From Microstegium vimineum (lineage: Eukaryota > Streptophyta > Magnoliopsida > Poales > Poaceae): 64,000 bases of DNA. The DNA lies in assembly GCA_022036555.1 (NCBI GenBank), contig CM039119.1, positions 2,666,001 to 2,730,000 on the forward strand. The letters run 5' to 3'. Below, in pieces: positions 22,252-33,690 of this stretch. Every line of letters starts with the position of its first letter. Position 1 is the stretch's first letter. The notes under the pieces are model-generated. The model was not told where the DNA came from, did no database searches, and saw nothing but the letters and a program-made list of their open reading frames with translations. Both the position numbers and the translations under genes were made by a program.

Positions 22252-25200
22252 TGTCACACCCAAATTTCAAGGACGAAATAGGATGCATAACATTATGTGT
22301 GCCCAGGAATGATCCACACATAAGTTCACAAATTACAGAGTACCATCACAGAGTTTAATACATATCGAACATATACCCATTACAAGAATAAATAAAACAA
22401 GTAAGATAAACTAGCTCTTGCGGCTCCATTCCACAGGGAAAGGTCAACTGGTTGACCAAGCCTAGAAGTCTTCAGGGAACTCTTCATAGCCTCCTACTTC
22501 TGTTACCCATCCGGGATTTTTATCCAAAATAGAAAAGAAAACAAGCGTGAGTACACTCGTACTCATCAGTATAACATGGGGTTATGAAGCTCAAAAGGCT
22601 GACACTGGTTTACTGCATTTAGCACTTTTAGTTGGTCAAAGTTTTATTAACAAGTATCATCAGGTTATGCTTAAGCCCCAAATGATCCCACTTATACCAC
22701 TGCCAAAGTTTAAAGAATCATAACCATCATCATAAAAGTGGTGACAACAGGAACATAAATGTTGATCAAGTTAATTAATTAATCCGTCGGTTTTCCGGGC
22801 CGCTCGTGACCGTGAGCACGACTGATATATCAGTTTTAACACTCTGCAGAGGTTGTGCAACTTTACCCGTGAGTCGTGATGCCCCGAATGCCCGGGTTAA
22901 TTACTCCCATAACACTGCCAAGGTGAGTGGGCGGGGTTCACTATGAAACCTTTCATAGTATCTCGTCTAACAAGATTAGGGCTGCTAGGATTGGCAAGGG
23001 GCGATAGAGCTCCCCTTCCGAGTAGCATAACGACCCGCAGCCTACGCTCAAACTCGGACAGAGGCCGCACTATAACCAGCTCGGCAAGAGCCTAATGCGC
23101 CCTTTCGGGTAACCGCTAACGAGCTAGAAAAGAGCCTACTACTAAGTTAAAGCCAGAGCCATGTAGCTCCCACGGAAGCACTGTCAGTCCCAGCTTTTGC
23201 CAACAGTGGGTTATTAAAAGGGTTATGTTCCAATTGCCATAATAGGATCACCAAAACATTCATAGCATTTTAACCTTTGGCAGGGATCAAGTATTCGTTT
23301 ATGTAAAGCACTAGCCATCTATCCATATGCATAACCCATAGGAATCAAGGTAAAGGGTTTCAACTCTAGGGAATTAAACTACGGTTATCAAATTAACACA
23401 TGCACATGAAATGATAATTATAGTGAATAGGGTAACAAGGAAAGTCCCATGCTATACTTGCCTTGGTTCTCAAAGTCCTGCTGGTCAAAACACTCCTGAT
23501 CAAAGAATTCCTGATCACCAACAAACTCCTCACTGCCTGAACTCGATCAAGACATAGCAACAACACGCATTCCAATTGCATTCATACAAAGCAAACAAGA
23601 CTATTATTAGAACAGTACACCAATAACAATAAACAGAGTTAAAATGTTTATAAAAAGATACTACACATTGCTACGATCATTTCAATACGAATTTCACGAA
23701 AATCGGATTTAAAACGCAAAAGATATGAATTTAACTGGTTCTCTAGGAGCATTTTTAGTATTTGAATTATCATTGAAATTAAATAATTCAAACATGAACA
23801 ACAGATGTTTTAACATGTAGAGAATTTCATTACGAACCTAACGCAACTCGAATCGTCCAAATCGGAGTTAAAATGAAGACTTTATAAACAAATTAAGGCA
23901 GTGGCAAAACTGTAAATAGGAAATTTCCATTTTTGGAATAACCCGAGAAAGAATTCGTGTCTTGACTGGGAAAGCGTATTCTCGGAAATGCGCGAACGCT
24001 GCGGAGCGGGGTCAACAGACCTGCCACGCGGCGGCTTAGGATAGGGCGCGTCCACGGGCACAGTGCATGCACCGGGCGCGGCTGTGGTCCACCGGTCCAC
24101 CGTGGACCGGGGTCTATACCCCTTCGGGGTTCTAATCCTGACCGCACAGACCCGATCCAACGGCGCAGAACAGATCCAATGGAGAGAAAGGGGGAACGGC
24201 GGCCGGAGCAGAGACGGCGCGGCGGCGCCATGACTACCGAACGCCGAGCTCGCCGGAGTTGCACCGGAAAAGCTCGTCCGACGTCCGTTTTGATCACCGA
24301 CTGCATGGGAAGAAAGAGGGGACGAGGCGAAGCCCGTGTGTGTGCTCGGTTGAATGCGGGGAGGCAGACAGCGACGGCGCCATGGATACCGGCGGCTCTG
24401 GCTCGCCGGCGAACGCGGGGAGGACTCTTCCGAGTGCCACAAGTTCAACCAATTGCACAGAAATGATCTACAAGCTCGCGCGAATGTAACAGAGAGCCCA
24501 AAAGGAGCGGAGCTACGCCGGAACAGGGAGGTCCGCGGCGGCGCCATGACCGAACGCGATCTGTGCGTGCGGGCAGGTCGTAACAGTGCCGTAGAGATCA
24601 AATTGAAGGCACAGGAAGTGGCGGGGTGTCAGTACGGTGCTAAAGAAGTGCTCGGACGCGACTGAAAAGCGGCCGGTGTGTGCTGCCCGCGGTGGCGCCA
24701 TGGCCGGCGGCACGGTTCACATGCGGCCAGTGCCACAGAGGGCACAATTCGCCGAATTAAAAGTTCAGGGAGGGAGAAGAGGTGAAGGCGAAGCTCACCG
24801 CGACTTCAATTAGGACAGAGATGGCTCGGGATGGCTTGACGGCGAAGAGCGGCGGTCGGCGTCGCGGCGGCGTTCGAGAGCTCCGCGTCCACGGCGTCGA
24901 GTGTTCTGCTGCCCAAAACGGAGCACAGAGAGGGAGATAAGGCCTCTGAGATTCGCGAGGGGATTGCGGGCGCGGAACGGGACTCACCGAGGTGAATTAT
25001 GCTCCGGTGTGGCCTCTTCCGCGACGACGACGACGGCGGCGGCGTTCGGCGCGTTTTTGAATGCTCAGAGGGGAAAGGGGGAAACAGAGGGGCGGTGCTC
25101 CGTTTTATAGCTCAGAGCATAGCGCTGGATGAGGGCGAGGTCGGTTGCGAAGCCGGCGCGAGGGCGCGGGACGTGGGCGAGTGGGGAGCGGGGCTCGCGG

Positions 25201-25883
25201 TGGTTGCGGTTCTCCACTTCCGAACTTGGCGGGAGGTGGACGACGGCTGACGAGTGGGGCCAAGCCACAGAGAGAGAAGAGAGGATGAGGGACGAGAGCG
25301 GTTGCCGTGCTCCACGCGTCCACGCGTGTTCTCGAGCGAGCAGGGCGGAGTTCGCGTCGCGGCGGTTTCGGCGCTCTGCGTCGCCGAGACAGAGAGGAGG
25401 GGGAGAAGAAGAAACTGCCAGGTGGGCCACGGTGGTCAGCGAAAGAGAGAGGGAGGAAAGAGAGCCGGTCGGCGCCGACAGGTGGACCCAGTCTGTCAGC
25501 GATGGGAAGAGGGAGGGAAGGGAGGAGAGGCCGGTTGGGCCGGTTCCCTGCTGGGCCGCGCCGAAGAAAGAAAGAGGGAGTGAGGTGGGCTGGGTTTCAG
25601 AAAGTGAGAGAGAGATCAAGCCCATTTCCTTTTCCTTTTCTTTTTATTTTCTCTTTTCCAAATTCATTTCAAAAACAGATTTGTAACCATTTGAAAATTG
25701 AGTTTTGTAAATTCAAATAATCAAAGAAAATATGCAACTGCATGAATGCATCAACATGTTTCTAAACTAGACTAGGTTTTATTTGCAAGAATTTTAGTAT
25801 TCCTCTAAATGAAATGCTCACATAATTCCATAATTAAATCATTTTCTATTATTTGAAATTCAAATCAAACTTTGGGTGTTACA
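22252..25883 (-). repeat. 5' LTR of the chromovirus
   Basis: 3632 bp, collinear with 12264-15895 at a constant offset of 9988 and nearly identical. It carries the promoter copy that would be used for transcription (TATA at 25102-25110). Confidence 0.9.
25102..25110 (-). promoter_or_regulatory. TATA box in 5' LTR
   Basis: - strand CTATAAAAC, the likely core promoter of the chromovirus. Confidence 0.5.
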
Positions 25884-25888
25884 GCAAC
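25884..25888. repeat. Target-site duplication gcaac, right copy
   Basis: gcaac after the terminal TTACA of the right LTR, matching 12259-12263. Confidence 0.85.
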
Positions 25889-26725
25889 TACCTACTCAAG
25901 ACTTCTCGTGGGTACCAAATTATGTTGACCCAGAACAGCAAAAATTTTGGGACAATGTTCACAGATTTGGCAGTCAGTGGTTTCGCCCGAACCCATTATG
26001 TTGCAAGGAGCATGATAAGCACAACCTTTGTCACAGTAGCAAGCTAGATAAGTCATCTGGATTGCCATTTGTTTCTCTAGATCCGGTTATTGATGTAGGT
26101 CTGCGGTGCCAAGTCTCGCTTTCAGAGTGCAACAAACAGAGGGCCTCATTGTCTGCATATAAAACTTTTGTACGCGATCATCCATGTCTAAAAGCTGGAG
26201 TCCTCTTTGCACCACATACCTCTTCAGAAGACATGATGCTTGTGAATAAGTTTCCTGCAATAAGAGCAATCTATAGTGAGGAACAACATTTTTTGCATGC
26301 AGTCTTTACCTTGGGGCAACTTGAGGAGATCATGCTACCAAAAGCGATAGATTACTTCTGTCAGCATAAGAAGGCGAAAGTCTACATGATACTTTGGAGG
26401 TCTAGGCATGGCACTGCATACATTCGGTTTGAGAGCAAGCACCTTCATACCAAGGACATGGCAAACATTTCATGGAGCTAAGAGAAGGAAGCTGTGGCAA
26501 GGACAGGATGAGGAGTTGGAGTTGCCTATGAAATATTTGGTCTCTGACTTCATTGCCTTATGGGCTAAACTTGCACCACCCCAACTTCAAGGCTCGATCA
26601 TGAACTATGGAAGTAAAGGAAAAACAGAAGCATCACATCATGGCTATCTGAAATTCTTGATCATATATGTAACAAGGATCGATCAACAAAATGATGGAGA
26701 AACAAAAGAATGGAGTGTTTCATGA
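25889..26725 (+). pseudogene. Rx-N-like family protein, copy 2, 3' part
   Basis: Coding resumes exactly after the target duplication with the family segment QDFSWVPNYVDPEQQKFWDN, parallel to copy 3 at about 32890. FGSQWFRPNPLCCKEHDKH, VSLDPVIDVGLRCQVSLSE and QLEEIMLPKAIDYFCQH follow. Near 26430 two bases are missing relative to copy 3 (gagagcaagc against gagagagcaagc). The first frame therefore stops at 26481, while the family C-terminus (FHGAKRRKLW, LQGSIMN) continues in another frame to a stop at 26725. Copy 2 thus has an indel lesion besides the insertion. Confidence 0.75.
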
Positions 26726-27348
26726 AAGGATCGAAGTGTGGATTTACTATTCATGACCAAGAATAGATCTGTTAAAGCAACAGAGTATACATATTTCCAT
26801 ATCTCAAATTTGGGATAGAACTCCGACTACAGGTGCAATATTCAATACAGAAGCAGATCTACAGCACACAGGAATTTATGCTTTACTGACTAGCAACTTA
26901 TATATAACTTTGGTCTTAGTTCAGAACCCAATTCTGAATTAGGAATGTATGTGAGCATTTTGTATGGTATTTTTTATTAATCAGGAATTTATCTTAAAGT
27001 AGCCATTTCATGGTTAGTATATACATAATACATCTAATCGATCATAAAAGTAAGTGTACGATGCAACTGCATTGTAAGCAAGTGTCATTTTTTTTTGTAG
27101 TCGCGTATGGTTACCTAATACAGTTAAGGAACTAAAATTCAAAGTTTTATGTTTTAATTACTTATTAGCTATTCTATATTTACTTTGATGGGAAACTGTC
27201 TAGTTCATATTCTCACCTTGCCTTGATCAAGTGCATCCTTGGTACATCAAGGCCGGGGACTCTCGGGCGGCCTCCTCATCGGCACTAGGCCTGTTCAGTC
27301 GTTCACCATCCTGGATTGCAATGTTGTACTTCGAGGTACTATGTCTTC
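26726..27348 (+). other. 3'UTR and flank of copy 2
   Basis: Collinear with the 3'UTR of copy 3 for a few hundred bases (ttcatgaccaagaatagatc, catatttccatatctc and the aatacatctaatcgatcata stretch). This confirms that the duplication included the downstream region. After about 27130 nothing recognisable is seen. Confidence 0.5.
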
Positions 27349-30300
27349 CACTGCTAGAAAAATGATTTTAAGATATCGACAGTGTCAAATCATTTTTGGA
27401 GGTGGGCACACCCAGCGACCACTTTCATAAATGATCAAGGGGCTCCAAGAAAATGTCTGGCTCTGAAAGTCATTGATTAACTGAGGCAGTCGTTTTATAA
27501 ATTAGGACGCCCGTCTGCATAAATCAATTTTCAGAGAACATCTTAAAATGTCGATCTCTTAAGATCACTATTAAGGTGCTCAACTATAGGCTTCCGTACT
27601 TTTAGGGAGACTCCGCTATATTTGATGAGGTAAAAGCAATAGACAATTGTTCCTTGCACTGCCAAAGCGACAAAGACAGCAATTCTAATTGTTCGTCTCT
27701 AAAATCATTTTTTAGAGGCAGAAGTCTTAAGATGCCCATCTCAATAAATAGTTGCAACAAAAAATAATCAATATTTTTCTCTATGAACTCAGACATAGAC
27801 AAACTATATAAAATATTATAGCTCTTTGTTAGAGTAATAGGAATAATACCCTATTGTCTAGTCACAAGAGGTGTTAGTTTTATGTACCCTATATAATCAG
27901 CCCATGAGGCCCAATGCAATATATCAAATATTCCATCAATTATATTATCTTTCATGGTACCTTTCGTCTAAGTTTAGATCCTAATCCTAGCCGCCGCCGC
28001 TTCTGTCGTGCGCCCCCGGGGAGGGATCGATCTCCGCCGGGGCATCGCCCCTGCTTAGGCGCCCAATCCTATTGATCCGGCTACCATCATCGTCGTCACA
28101 CAGCAGATCGGGATCTTCCCTCGTCGTCGGGCCGCCGCCTCGTCCCCGGACTCGTCGTCGCATGGAGGCAGATGGATCTCACCCCGTCCCGTGCCACCGT
28201 GGTGGCGGCCAGGCCCAGCAACACGCTTCGATCATGGGTTGTCATGGAGGCAGTCAGATCGAGCATGTCGCTGTTATCGGGCGGATTTGCCTATCTCCAC
28301 CACGTCGACCCCATCTGCATCGACATCTTCGACCCTGCGCGTCCATGACACGTCGTGCGCCCCGCATGGTCCGATCGAGGCTAGGTACACCTGATCCACT
28401 CCTGTTGTATCTTTTTGCTTTGCCCGATCTCTGATCGGGATTGAGTCGCCCATCGTCCGTCGACCTCGCACGTACTACTTCGGCATCGCGCCGAGTCGTA
28501 CATGCATCTTCTCCGAGCAACGAGGCTGCATGCTTGTTGCTGTGTCGCCTCATCGGGCCGCAGCATCGCCGCCCGTGTGTCCACTTCGCCTTCTCCTGTG
28601 CATCGACGTCTGTGTTGCGCAATCTTTGCTGCGCCGTCCGTCTGCACAAGGTCTTCGTCTTGCTGATCGAGTCTTCGTCATTGAGCTGCCACTACTCGCG
28701 CAATCGCTGAGCCCTGCTCGCCGGCCACTCCTCGCGTCGTCGCTGAGCCATGCTCGCCGACGTGTTCTCTACTGCATTGCTTCTTCTTCGTCCAGCACAA
28801 CCACGTCACGTTATCGTGGTTGGGGCCCTCTCCCTTGTACGTTCGGTATTGGCAACACCGACGCGTGCTTTCATCCCCGACGCGCTGCTGGGTCTGGCAA
28901 ATCCAGCCAGCGCATCGGCGCACAGGTGGCTTGACTGCATCAACATCGGCATCGACCCTCCCGTTCCCGCCCCGTCTACATCGATAGCATCGTCACCTTT
29001 CGTTTACATCTACGACGGCCCTGACTGCGTCGACTTCGGCATCGCCCCCTTCCACGACGACTGTCTCGACGTGTCTCCGTCATTACCATGGCGCCCCTTG
29101 TGTGCCTACGCCTGCAACTCCATGGACACGGCAACCCGATCACAACTACATCGACCTCGGCAATCTTCAGCACGGCTTCTCCGACCATGGCTATTGCGCC
29201 CTCACGCTCGGCTACCTCGACATTGACACAAAGGGCTACCGCCTTGTATGAGGACTCATTGGTTTCTTCCCCAGCCACAGCATACGTGACACATACATCG
29301 ACTGTTATGACTGCGGGGGATGTTAGCTTGTCAGCTTCTTCTCCAGTCTCACCGTCTGTAACGCTCCCGCTGTGACTGCGGGAGATGTTAGAGTAATAGG
29401 AATAGTACCATATTGTCTAGTCACAAGAGGTGTTAGTCCTATGTACCCTATATAATCAGCACATGAAGTCCAATGCAATATATCCAATATTCCACCAATT
29501 ATATTATCTTTCACTCTCGTAATCTACAACTTTGTAGATAATTTTTTTTATTTGAAACTTCTTATAGTCCCAGAAATCTGTTCAAAGTTCACGCAATTTA
29601 AAATTTAAAATTTAATTTTTCAAACATCCTCAAATGCTAACATGTACCAATGTTCTAGGTGTCAATACAATCTTTAACTTTCTAGCTAAAAGTTTATTTA
29701 TTTAAAGTTGCTTAGAGTCTCAAATAGATATTCTAGGTTCATAAATTTTATAATTGAAAATTTAGAATTCCTAGACGACCTTGAATGTTCATATGGTTAG
29801 TACCAAAGTTGTAGTGGCCGACCTGATCTACATGTTTTGTTATTGATAAGTTTTGATTTAATGTTTTTAGGGTCTCAAATATTTCTTTTTAATTCATATA
29901 TTTTTTATATTCAAATTTTTATATTTCCAAACAATCTGAAATGGAGACACACCCGTCACCAAAGTTGTAGTCTTTGAGAAGGCTTAAAATTTTCTAGTTG
30001 AAACTTTTTTATTTCAATTCATTTAGTTGGTAAGACATCCAAGATTATTAAATCTTTATATAAAAATATATAATCCTATACATATTCACAAATGAGTGTG
30101 TGATGTAGTGGTAGCATGATATTAATGCTGAGTGGTAGTAAAAATCAGTTTTGTTGGGGTTTTTTTTTGGGTTTTCTGGAAACAACTAACGAAGATAGTC
30201 AATAGTATTAGCAGTGGCAGGTTGTTATGGTACCCGCCTCCGAAAAGTATGATTAACAGAGGCGTTTGGCTAGTGGTGAATGCCCTGCCTGCCTCCGCTA

Positions 30301-30350
30301 ATCGAAAACGATTGTCTCTGAAAATGCTTTCAGTAGTAGTAATCTTGGGT
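27349..30350. mobile_element. CACTA-like DNA transposon remnant, interrupted by an LTR element
   Basis: The left end CACTGCTAGAAAAATGATTT resembles a CACTA terminus. The right part (about 30205-30350) has the 'cgcctccg...aacagaggcg' subterminal repeats followed by ctttcagtagtag, a degraded terminus. The interior is AT-rich without transposase. No matching 3-bp target duplication was found, so the two ends may belong to different elements. Confidence 0.4.
27827..29513 (+). mobile_element. Small non-autonomous LTR retrotransposon (TRIM/LARD-like)
   Basis: Two 128-bp LTRs (27827-27954 and 29386-29513) begin TGTTAGAGTAATAGG and end ATCTTTCA. They differ at about nine positions. The flanks are ctctt and ctctc, a four- or five-base duplication. 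A purine-rich tract, gactgcgggaga, precedes the 3' LTR and tggta follows the 5' LTR. The 1431-bp interior is C-rich and lacks gag or pol; its ORFs show no family features. A related copy occupies 43600-44531. It must depend on another element, probably a copia relative given the LTR style. Confidence 0.7.
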
Positions 30351-31039
30351 GACAACCTAGTATCCTGATCGACATTGGACAGAATGTACACGACGTCAAC
30401 AAATTAGGGGGAACTTGTAAGAAATAATAGAAAATGGTAAACACCCAATACCCATTAACTAAACACGAATTATCTCAACCCGGACCCGAACTATCCGAAC
30501 CCGAGATACCCGATTTTAAATTCAGTTAGTGATTTTGATTACACAAAATTAGTTTGGGTAATTCGTGTAATATCTTGTGGTACCTAAGCTACACGAACTA
30601 CCCAAAGTTTTGTGTATATCTTTGTATTTATCATGTTTTGTTAGTTGAACACTTGACCTCATCACTTTATTAAAATATATAATTCTCTCTTTAAAAAAAT
30701 GATTGTAATATATTATTCGCTGTAAATTGTTGTTCAAATTCTATACGATTGCTACTGAAATTACATATAAATTGCTACTAAAATGTTGTCTAGTTTGTTG
30801 ATTTCTATAAATTTGGATATATCGGGTAATACCCGAACCCAAATTATCAGGTACCAAAAATTGCGAGTAGTGTTTTTGCAGAGCTAATATAGGGTAACAT
30901 TTTTCATTATCCAAATTTCAAAATACCCGAATTACCCGATCCGAAAAAAATTACCGAATCCTTTTCTCAACTATATGAATCTTTGTTGGAGATTCTTCTG
31001 TGCAGATGCATAGTATGTTTCAACCTACGCAAAACCTTC
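30351..31039. other. AT-rich intergenic stretch with ACCCGA-type motifs
   Basis: Clusters of acccga/cccgaa occur at 30475-30515, 30825-30845 and 30930-30960 (for example gaacccgagatacccga). They may be remnants of a DNA transposon. There is no coding capacity. Confidence 0.35.
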
Positions 31040-31106
31040 TCAAAACCTTTGCTGAGTGCATTTGGGTCTTTGCTGAGTGCATTTTGGCATTTACCGAGTG
31101 CCCAGG
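31040..31106. repeat. Fragment with repeated TTTGCTGAGTGC motif
   Basis: tttgctgagtgcatttgg, tttgctgagtgcattttgg and tttaccgagtgccc follow one another. This motif is typical of the subterminal repeats of some grass CACTA elements. Confidence 0.4.
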
Positions 31107-31865
31107 GTATTATGATCTTTTGCCGTATTTCTGATCTATTTTATACAGGCATAGTGTCATAGTCCCTTTTTTCTCAGTTACAAACTTTCCATTCTGTGTA
31201 TTAAACTAAACGGTGCTTTCCACTGACACTTTGACAGTAGTCCGTTGGACCAAGTTTACACGGCATGCATCAAGCAATTAGGGAGAACATTCATGGAAAA
31301 GTGAGGGGTGAGAGATAATGCTAGTGAGTTGATCGGTCATCGGTCATCTCAGACTACTGCGGCATGGAGATGAACTGACAAAGACTAGCATATACTGCCG
31401 GGTGGATCAAATATTTTTAGGGGCCGTTTCGTCCCGTTCCGGCTCCGGCTCTGGTGCTACACAGGCGGTATTTCACCTTCTTTTCTGGACCTTGTTTGTT
31501 ACCACTTGACTTCATAGTGCTAGTCTTCCACTTTTGTCCACTTTATCCCTGTTGTCCTACTGTATTCAAACATGGAACAAAGTAGCTAGAGATTCTCATT
31601 GTTGACGAAGACTTGACAAGATTTGGCCATCAGCCACACAACCCCTCAGCCATTGTTGTCAGGCTTGTCTGCCACTTTCCTCCCTCGAAGCCTTGGACAG
31701 CATTGTCTTCTCTTTAAGTTCTCATCTTATATACCACGCCTTTGCTGTGATAGCTGTCCACCATTCACGTCCATGCAATTCAATCAAAGGTAGGTTCTTC
31801 CTCCCATTAAGCTAAATCATTGCCTTTGATCCAAAGTTCATGTATCTAATATCTCATCAATATTG

Positions 31866-31866
<1 letters not shown>

Positions 31867-31906
<40 letters not shown>
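31867..31906. repeat. (TA)20 microsatellite in the 5'UTR intron of copy 3
   Basis: Forty bases of uninterrupted TA. The corresponding position in copy 2 has only tatatata. Confidence 0.85.
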
Positions 31907-31909
<3 letters not shown>

Positions 31910-32056
31910 TTAGTGTTTAGTCTTTGGTTAAAAACTGGAGTCATGCTGCCTTGAATGTTTTGATCAGCTGATGTGTTTGTCTTTCTGTATTGAACTTGTG
32001 GCCTGATTCCTTCAAGGAAGAAGCCAGTTGTTGTTTTAACCATTATCTAAAAAAAA
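31907..32056 (+). mobile_element. Short poly(A)-ended insertion in the copy 3 5'UTR intron (LINE 3' end or SINE)
   Basis: About 150 bp with no counterpart in copy 2, ending in eight A. The adjacent TA repeat may have served as target. Origin uncertain. Confidence 0.35.
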
Positions 32057-32101
32057 TATCCTGCTGAACAGGGAAGGGATATTCCAGATGCCTGAAACCT
32101 A

Positions 32102-33517
32102 ATGGCGGAGATTGTCGGTTCTGCAGTTGTTCAGGAATCAGTTAGCCAAATCATATCTGGTATGCTTCAAAAATATGGGGAGAAACATAACTCAAATGTG
32201 TTCTACCTTGAGAGGCTAGAGATGGCACACATTAGGCTAGAGGCTGTTCTTCAGACATCTGATAAGTGGGATATCACCGATACATCCTTGTTGCGTTGGC
32301 GAAGGAAGCTGAGGTCTGCTGCTCAAGAGTGCGATGACACGCTGCACAGATGCAGGCAGAGAATCATAGAAGATGAAAAAATAGAAAGGGAAGTAAGTAA
32401 TTTCTCCATTCCTAAGCGGGTTGCGCATGCTACCAAGTCATTCGTTTCTTCTATCTTTTACCATGGCAACAACGATTTCAACAGATCTGTTGTTCAAAGA
32501 TTTGAATGGTTTGCTGATGGTGCTAGTGAGTTTCTGAGATTACTAGAGCTTGGTGGCACGCCACAGTGTCACATGCCCTTTGACACTCTTAACAGGCACC
32601 TTCTTGCTGGCAAGATTCTAAAGCATAGAATCATTCGGGCCTACAAGTGCCCTTTGTTTCTACTGTTGGCACCATATATTAGTACAGAGCATGGAATAGA
32701 AGGTATGCTTTACTTGATGCAGAATGATCATAATGCACCAGATGATGATTTTTGCCTTACTATGGCGCTACAACTTTCTGAGAGTATAGACATAGTTGGG
32801 TTGGCAATTCAGTGCTTACAGCTGTTTGCCCCTCTTTTCAAGTCTATGGTTGAAAATATTAGGAAAGAACTTATGCAACTACCTATTCGAGACTTTTTGT
32901 GGGTTCCATATTATGTTGATCCATGCGAGGAAAAATTTTGGGACAATGTTCACAGATTTGGCAGTCAGTGGTTTCGACCAAACCCATTATGTTGCAAGGA
33001 GCATGATAAGCACAACCTATGTCATGGTAGCAAACTAGATAAGTCATCTGGATTACCATTTGTTTCTCTAGATCCAGTTATTAAAGTGGGTCTTCGGTGC
33101 CAAGTATCACTTTCAGAGTGCAACAAACAGAGGGCCTCACTGTCCGAATATAAAACTTCTTTACACGATCATTCATGTCTAAAAGCTGGAGTCCTCTTTG
33201 CACCACATGGCTGTTCAGAAGACATGTTCCTTGAGGATAATTTTCCTGCAAAAGCAGCAATCTACAGTGAGGAACAACATTTTTTGCATACGGTTTTTAC
33301 TGGCCAACTTGAGGAGATCATGCTGCCAAAAGCAATAGATTACTTCTGTCAGCATGAGGAGGCGACAGTCTACCAAATGCTTTGGAGGTATAGGCATGGC
33401 ATTGCATACATTCGTTTTGAGAGAGCAAGCATCTTCATACCAAACACACGGCAAACGTTTTATGGAGCTAAGAGAAGGAAGCTGTTGCAACGACAGGATG
33501 AGTTGGAGGTGTCTTGA
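32102..33517 (+). CDS. Rx-N-like (disease-resistance N-terminal domain) family protein, copy 3
   Basis: 471 codons without interruption. The start MAEIVGSAVVQESVSQII is shared with the paralogues and lies about 30 bases after the 5'UTR intron. Residues 1-90 form the Rx-N-like helical region (ERLEMAHIRLEAVLQ, LLRWRRKLRSAAQECDDTLH). The middle holds FEWFADGASEFLRLLELGGT and the second half FRPNPLCCKEHDKH and QLEEIMLPKAIDYFCQHEEA. It stops at ELEVS, whereas copies 1 and 4 continue for about 40 residues; one base is missing next to the stop relative to copy 2 (tcttgaaat against cctatgaaat), so the C-terminus is truncated. No P-loop, NB-ARC or LRR is present. A role in immunity is inferred only from the N-terminal similarity. 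Confidence 0.75.
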   Translation: MAEIVGSAVVQESVSQIISGMLQKYGEKHNSNVFYLERLEMAHIRLEAVLQTSDKWDITDTSLLRWRRKLRSAAQECDDTLHRCRQRIIEDEKIEREVSNFSIPKRVAHATKSFVSSIFYHGNNDFNRSVVQRFEWFADGASEFLRLLELGGTPQCHMPFDTLNRHLLAGKILKHRIIRAYKCPLFLLLAPYISTEHGIEGMLYLMQNDHNAPDDDFCLTMALQLSESIDIVGLAIQCLQLFAPLFKSMVENIRKELMQLPIRDFLWVPYYVDPCEEKFWDNVHRFGSQWFRPNPLCCKEHDKHNLCHGSKLDKSSGLPFVSLDPVIKVGLRCQVSLSECNKQRASLSEYKTSLHDHSCLKAGVLFAPHGCSEDMFLEDNFPAKAAIYSEEQHFLHTVFTGQLEEIMLPKAIDYFCQHEEATVYQMLWRYRHGIAYIRFERASIFIPNTRQTFYGAKRRKLLQRQDELEVS

Positions 33518-33690
33518 AATATTTGGTCTCTCACTTCTTTGCTTTATGGGCTTCACATGCACCAATCCAACTGCAAGCCTCGATCATGGACTGGTGTCAG
33601 GAAGTAAAGGAAAAACTGAAGCAGGCCATCACTGCCAGCTCCTGAAATTCTTCATCATATATGTACCATGGATCGATCAGCAAATGATGG

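Larger units (their letters stand above)
12264..25883 (-). mobile_element. Tekay/Del-type chromovirus (Ty3/gypsy LTR retrotransposon), very young insertion
   Basis: The element is 13,620 bp: two LTRs of 3632 bp each, beginning TGTCACACCC and ending GGGTGTTACA, around a 6356-bp interior. Coding is on the - strand, so the right LTR is the 5' LTR. A primer-binding site, polypurine tract, gag, protease, RT, RNase H, integrase and C-terminal chromodomain are all recognisable in the Ty3 order. By eye the two LTRs differ by two substitutions (near 15363 and 15862) and two 1-bp indels (near 14335 and 14352). That near-identity implies a very recent insertion. gag and protease are broken while pol and the extra ORF are open. 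Confidence 0.92.
31107..32101 (+). promoter_or_regulatory. Promoter and 5'UTR region of Rx-N-like copy 3
   Basis: Duplicate of 10615-11485. It retains ttatata at 31727-31733 as a likely TATA box. The 5'UTR intron spans 31790-32071, which is 175 bases longer than in copy 2 because of a (TA)n expansion and a poly(A)-ended insertion. Confidence 0.55.

Noticed and set aside
12264..25883. Treating the interval inside copy 2 as a giant intron
   Set aside because: The boundaries are LTR termini with a gcaac duplication rather than splice sites, and copy 3 has continuous exon sequence there.
27239..27430. Possible exon at 27239-27430
   Set aside because: Only 63 codons, with no start context or similarity recognised, and it overlaps the CACTA-like terminus.
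28072..29375. ORFs of 95-158 codons in several frames
   Set aside because: They lie inside the TRIM/LARD-like element, are rich in Ser/Thr/Pro/Arg in every frame and do not stay open in the second copy.
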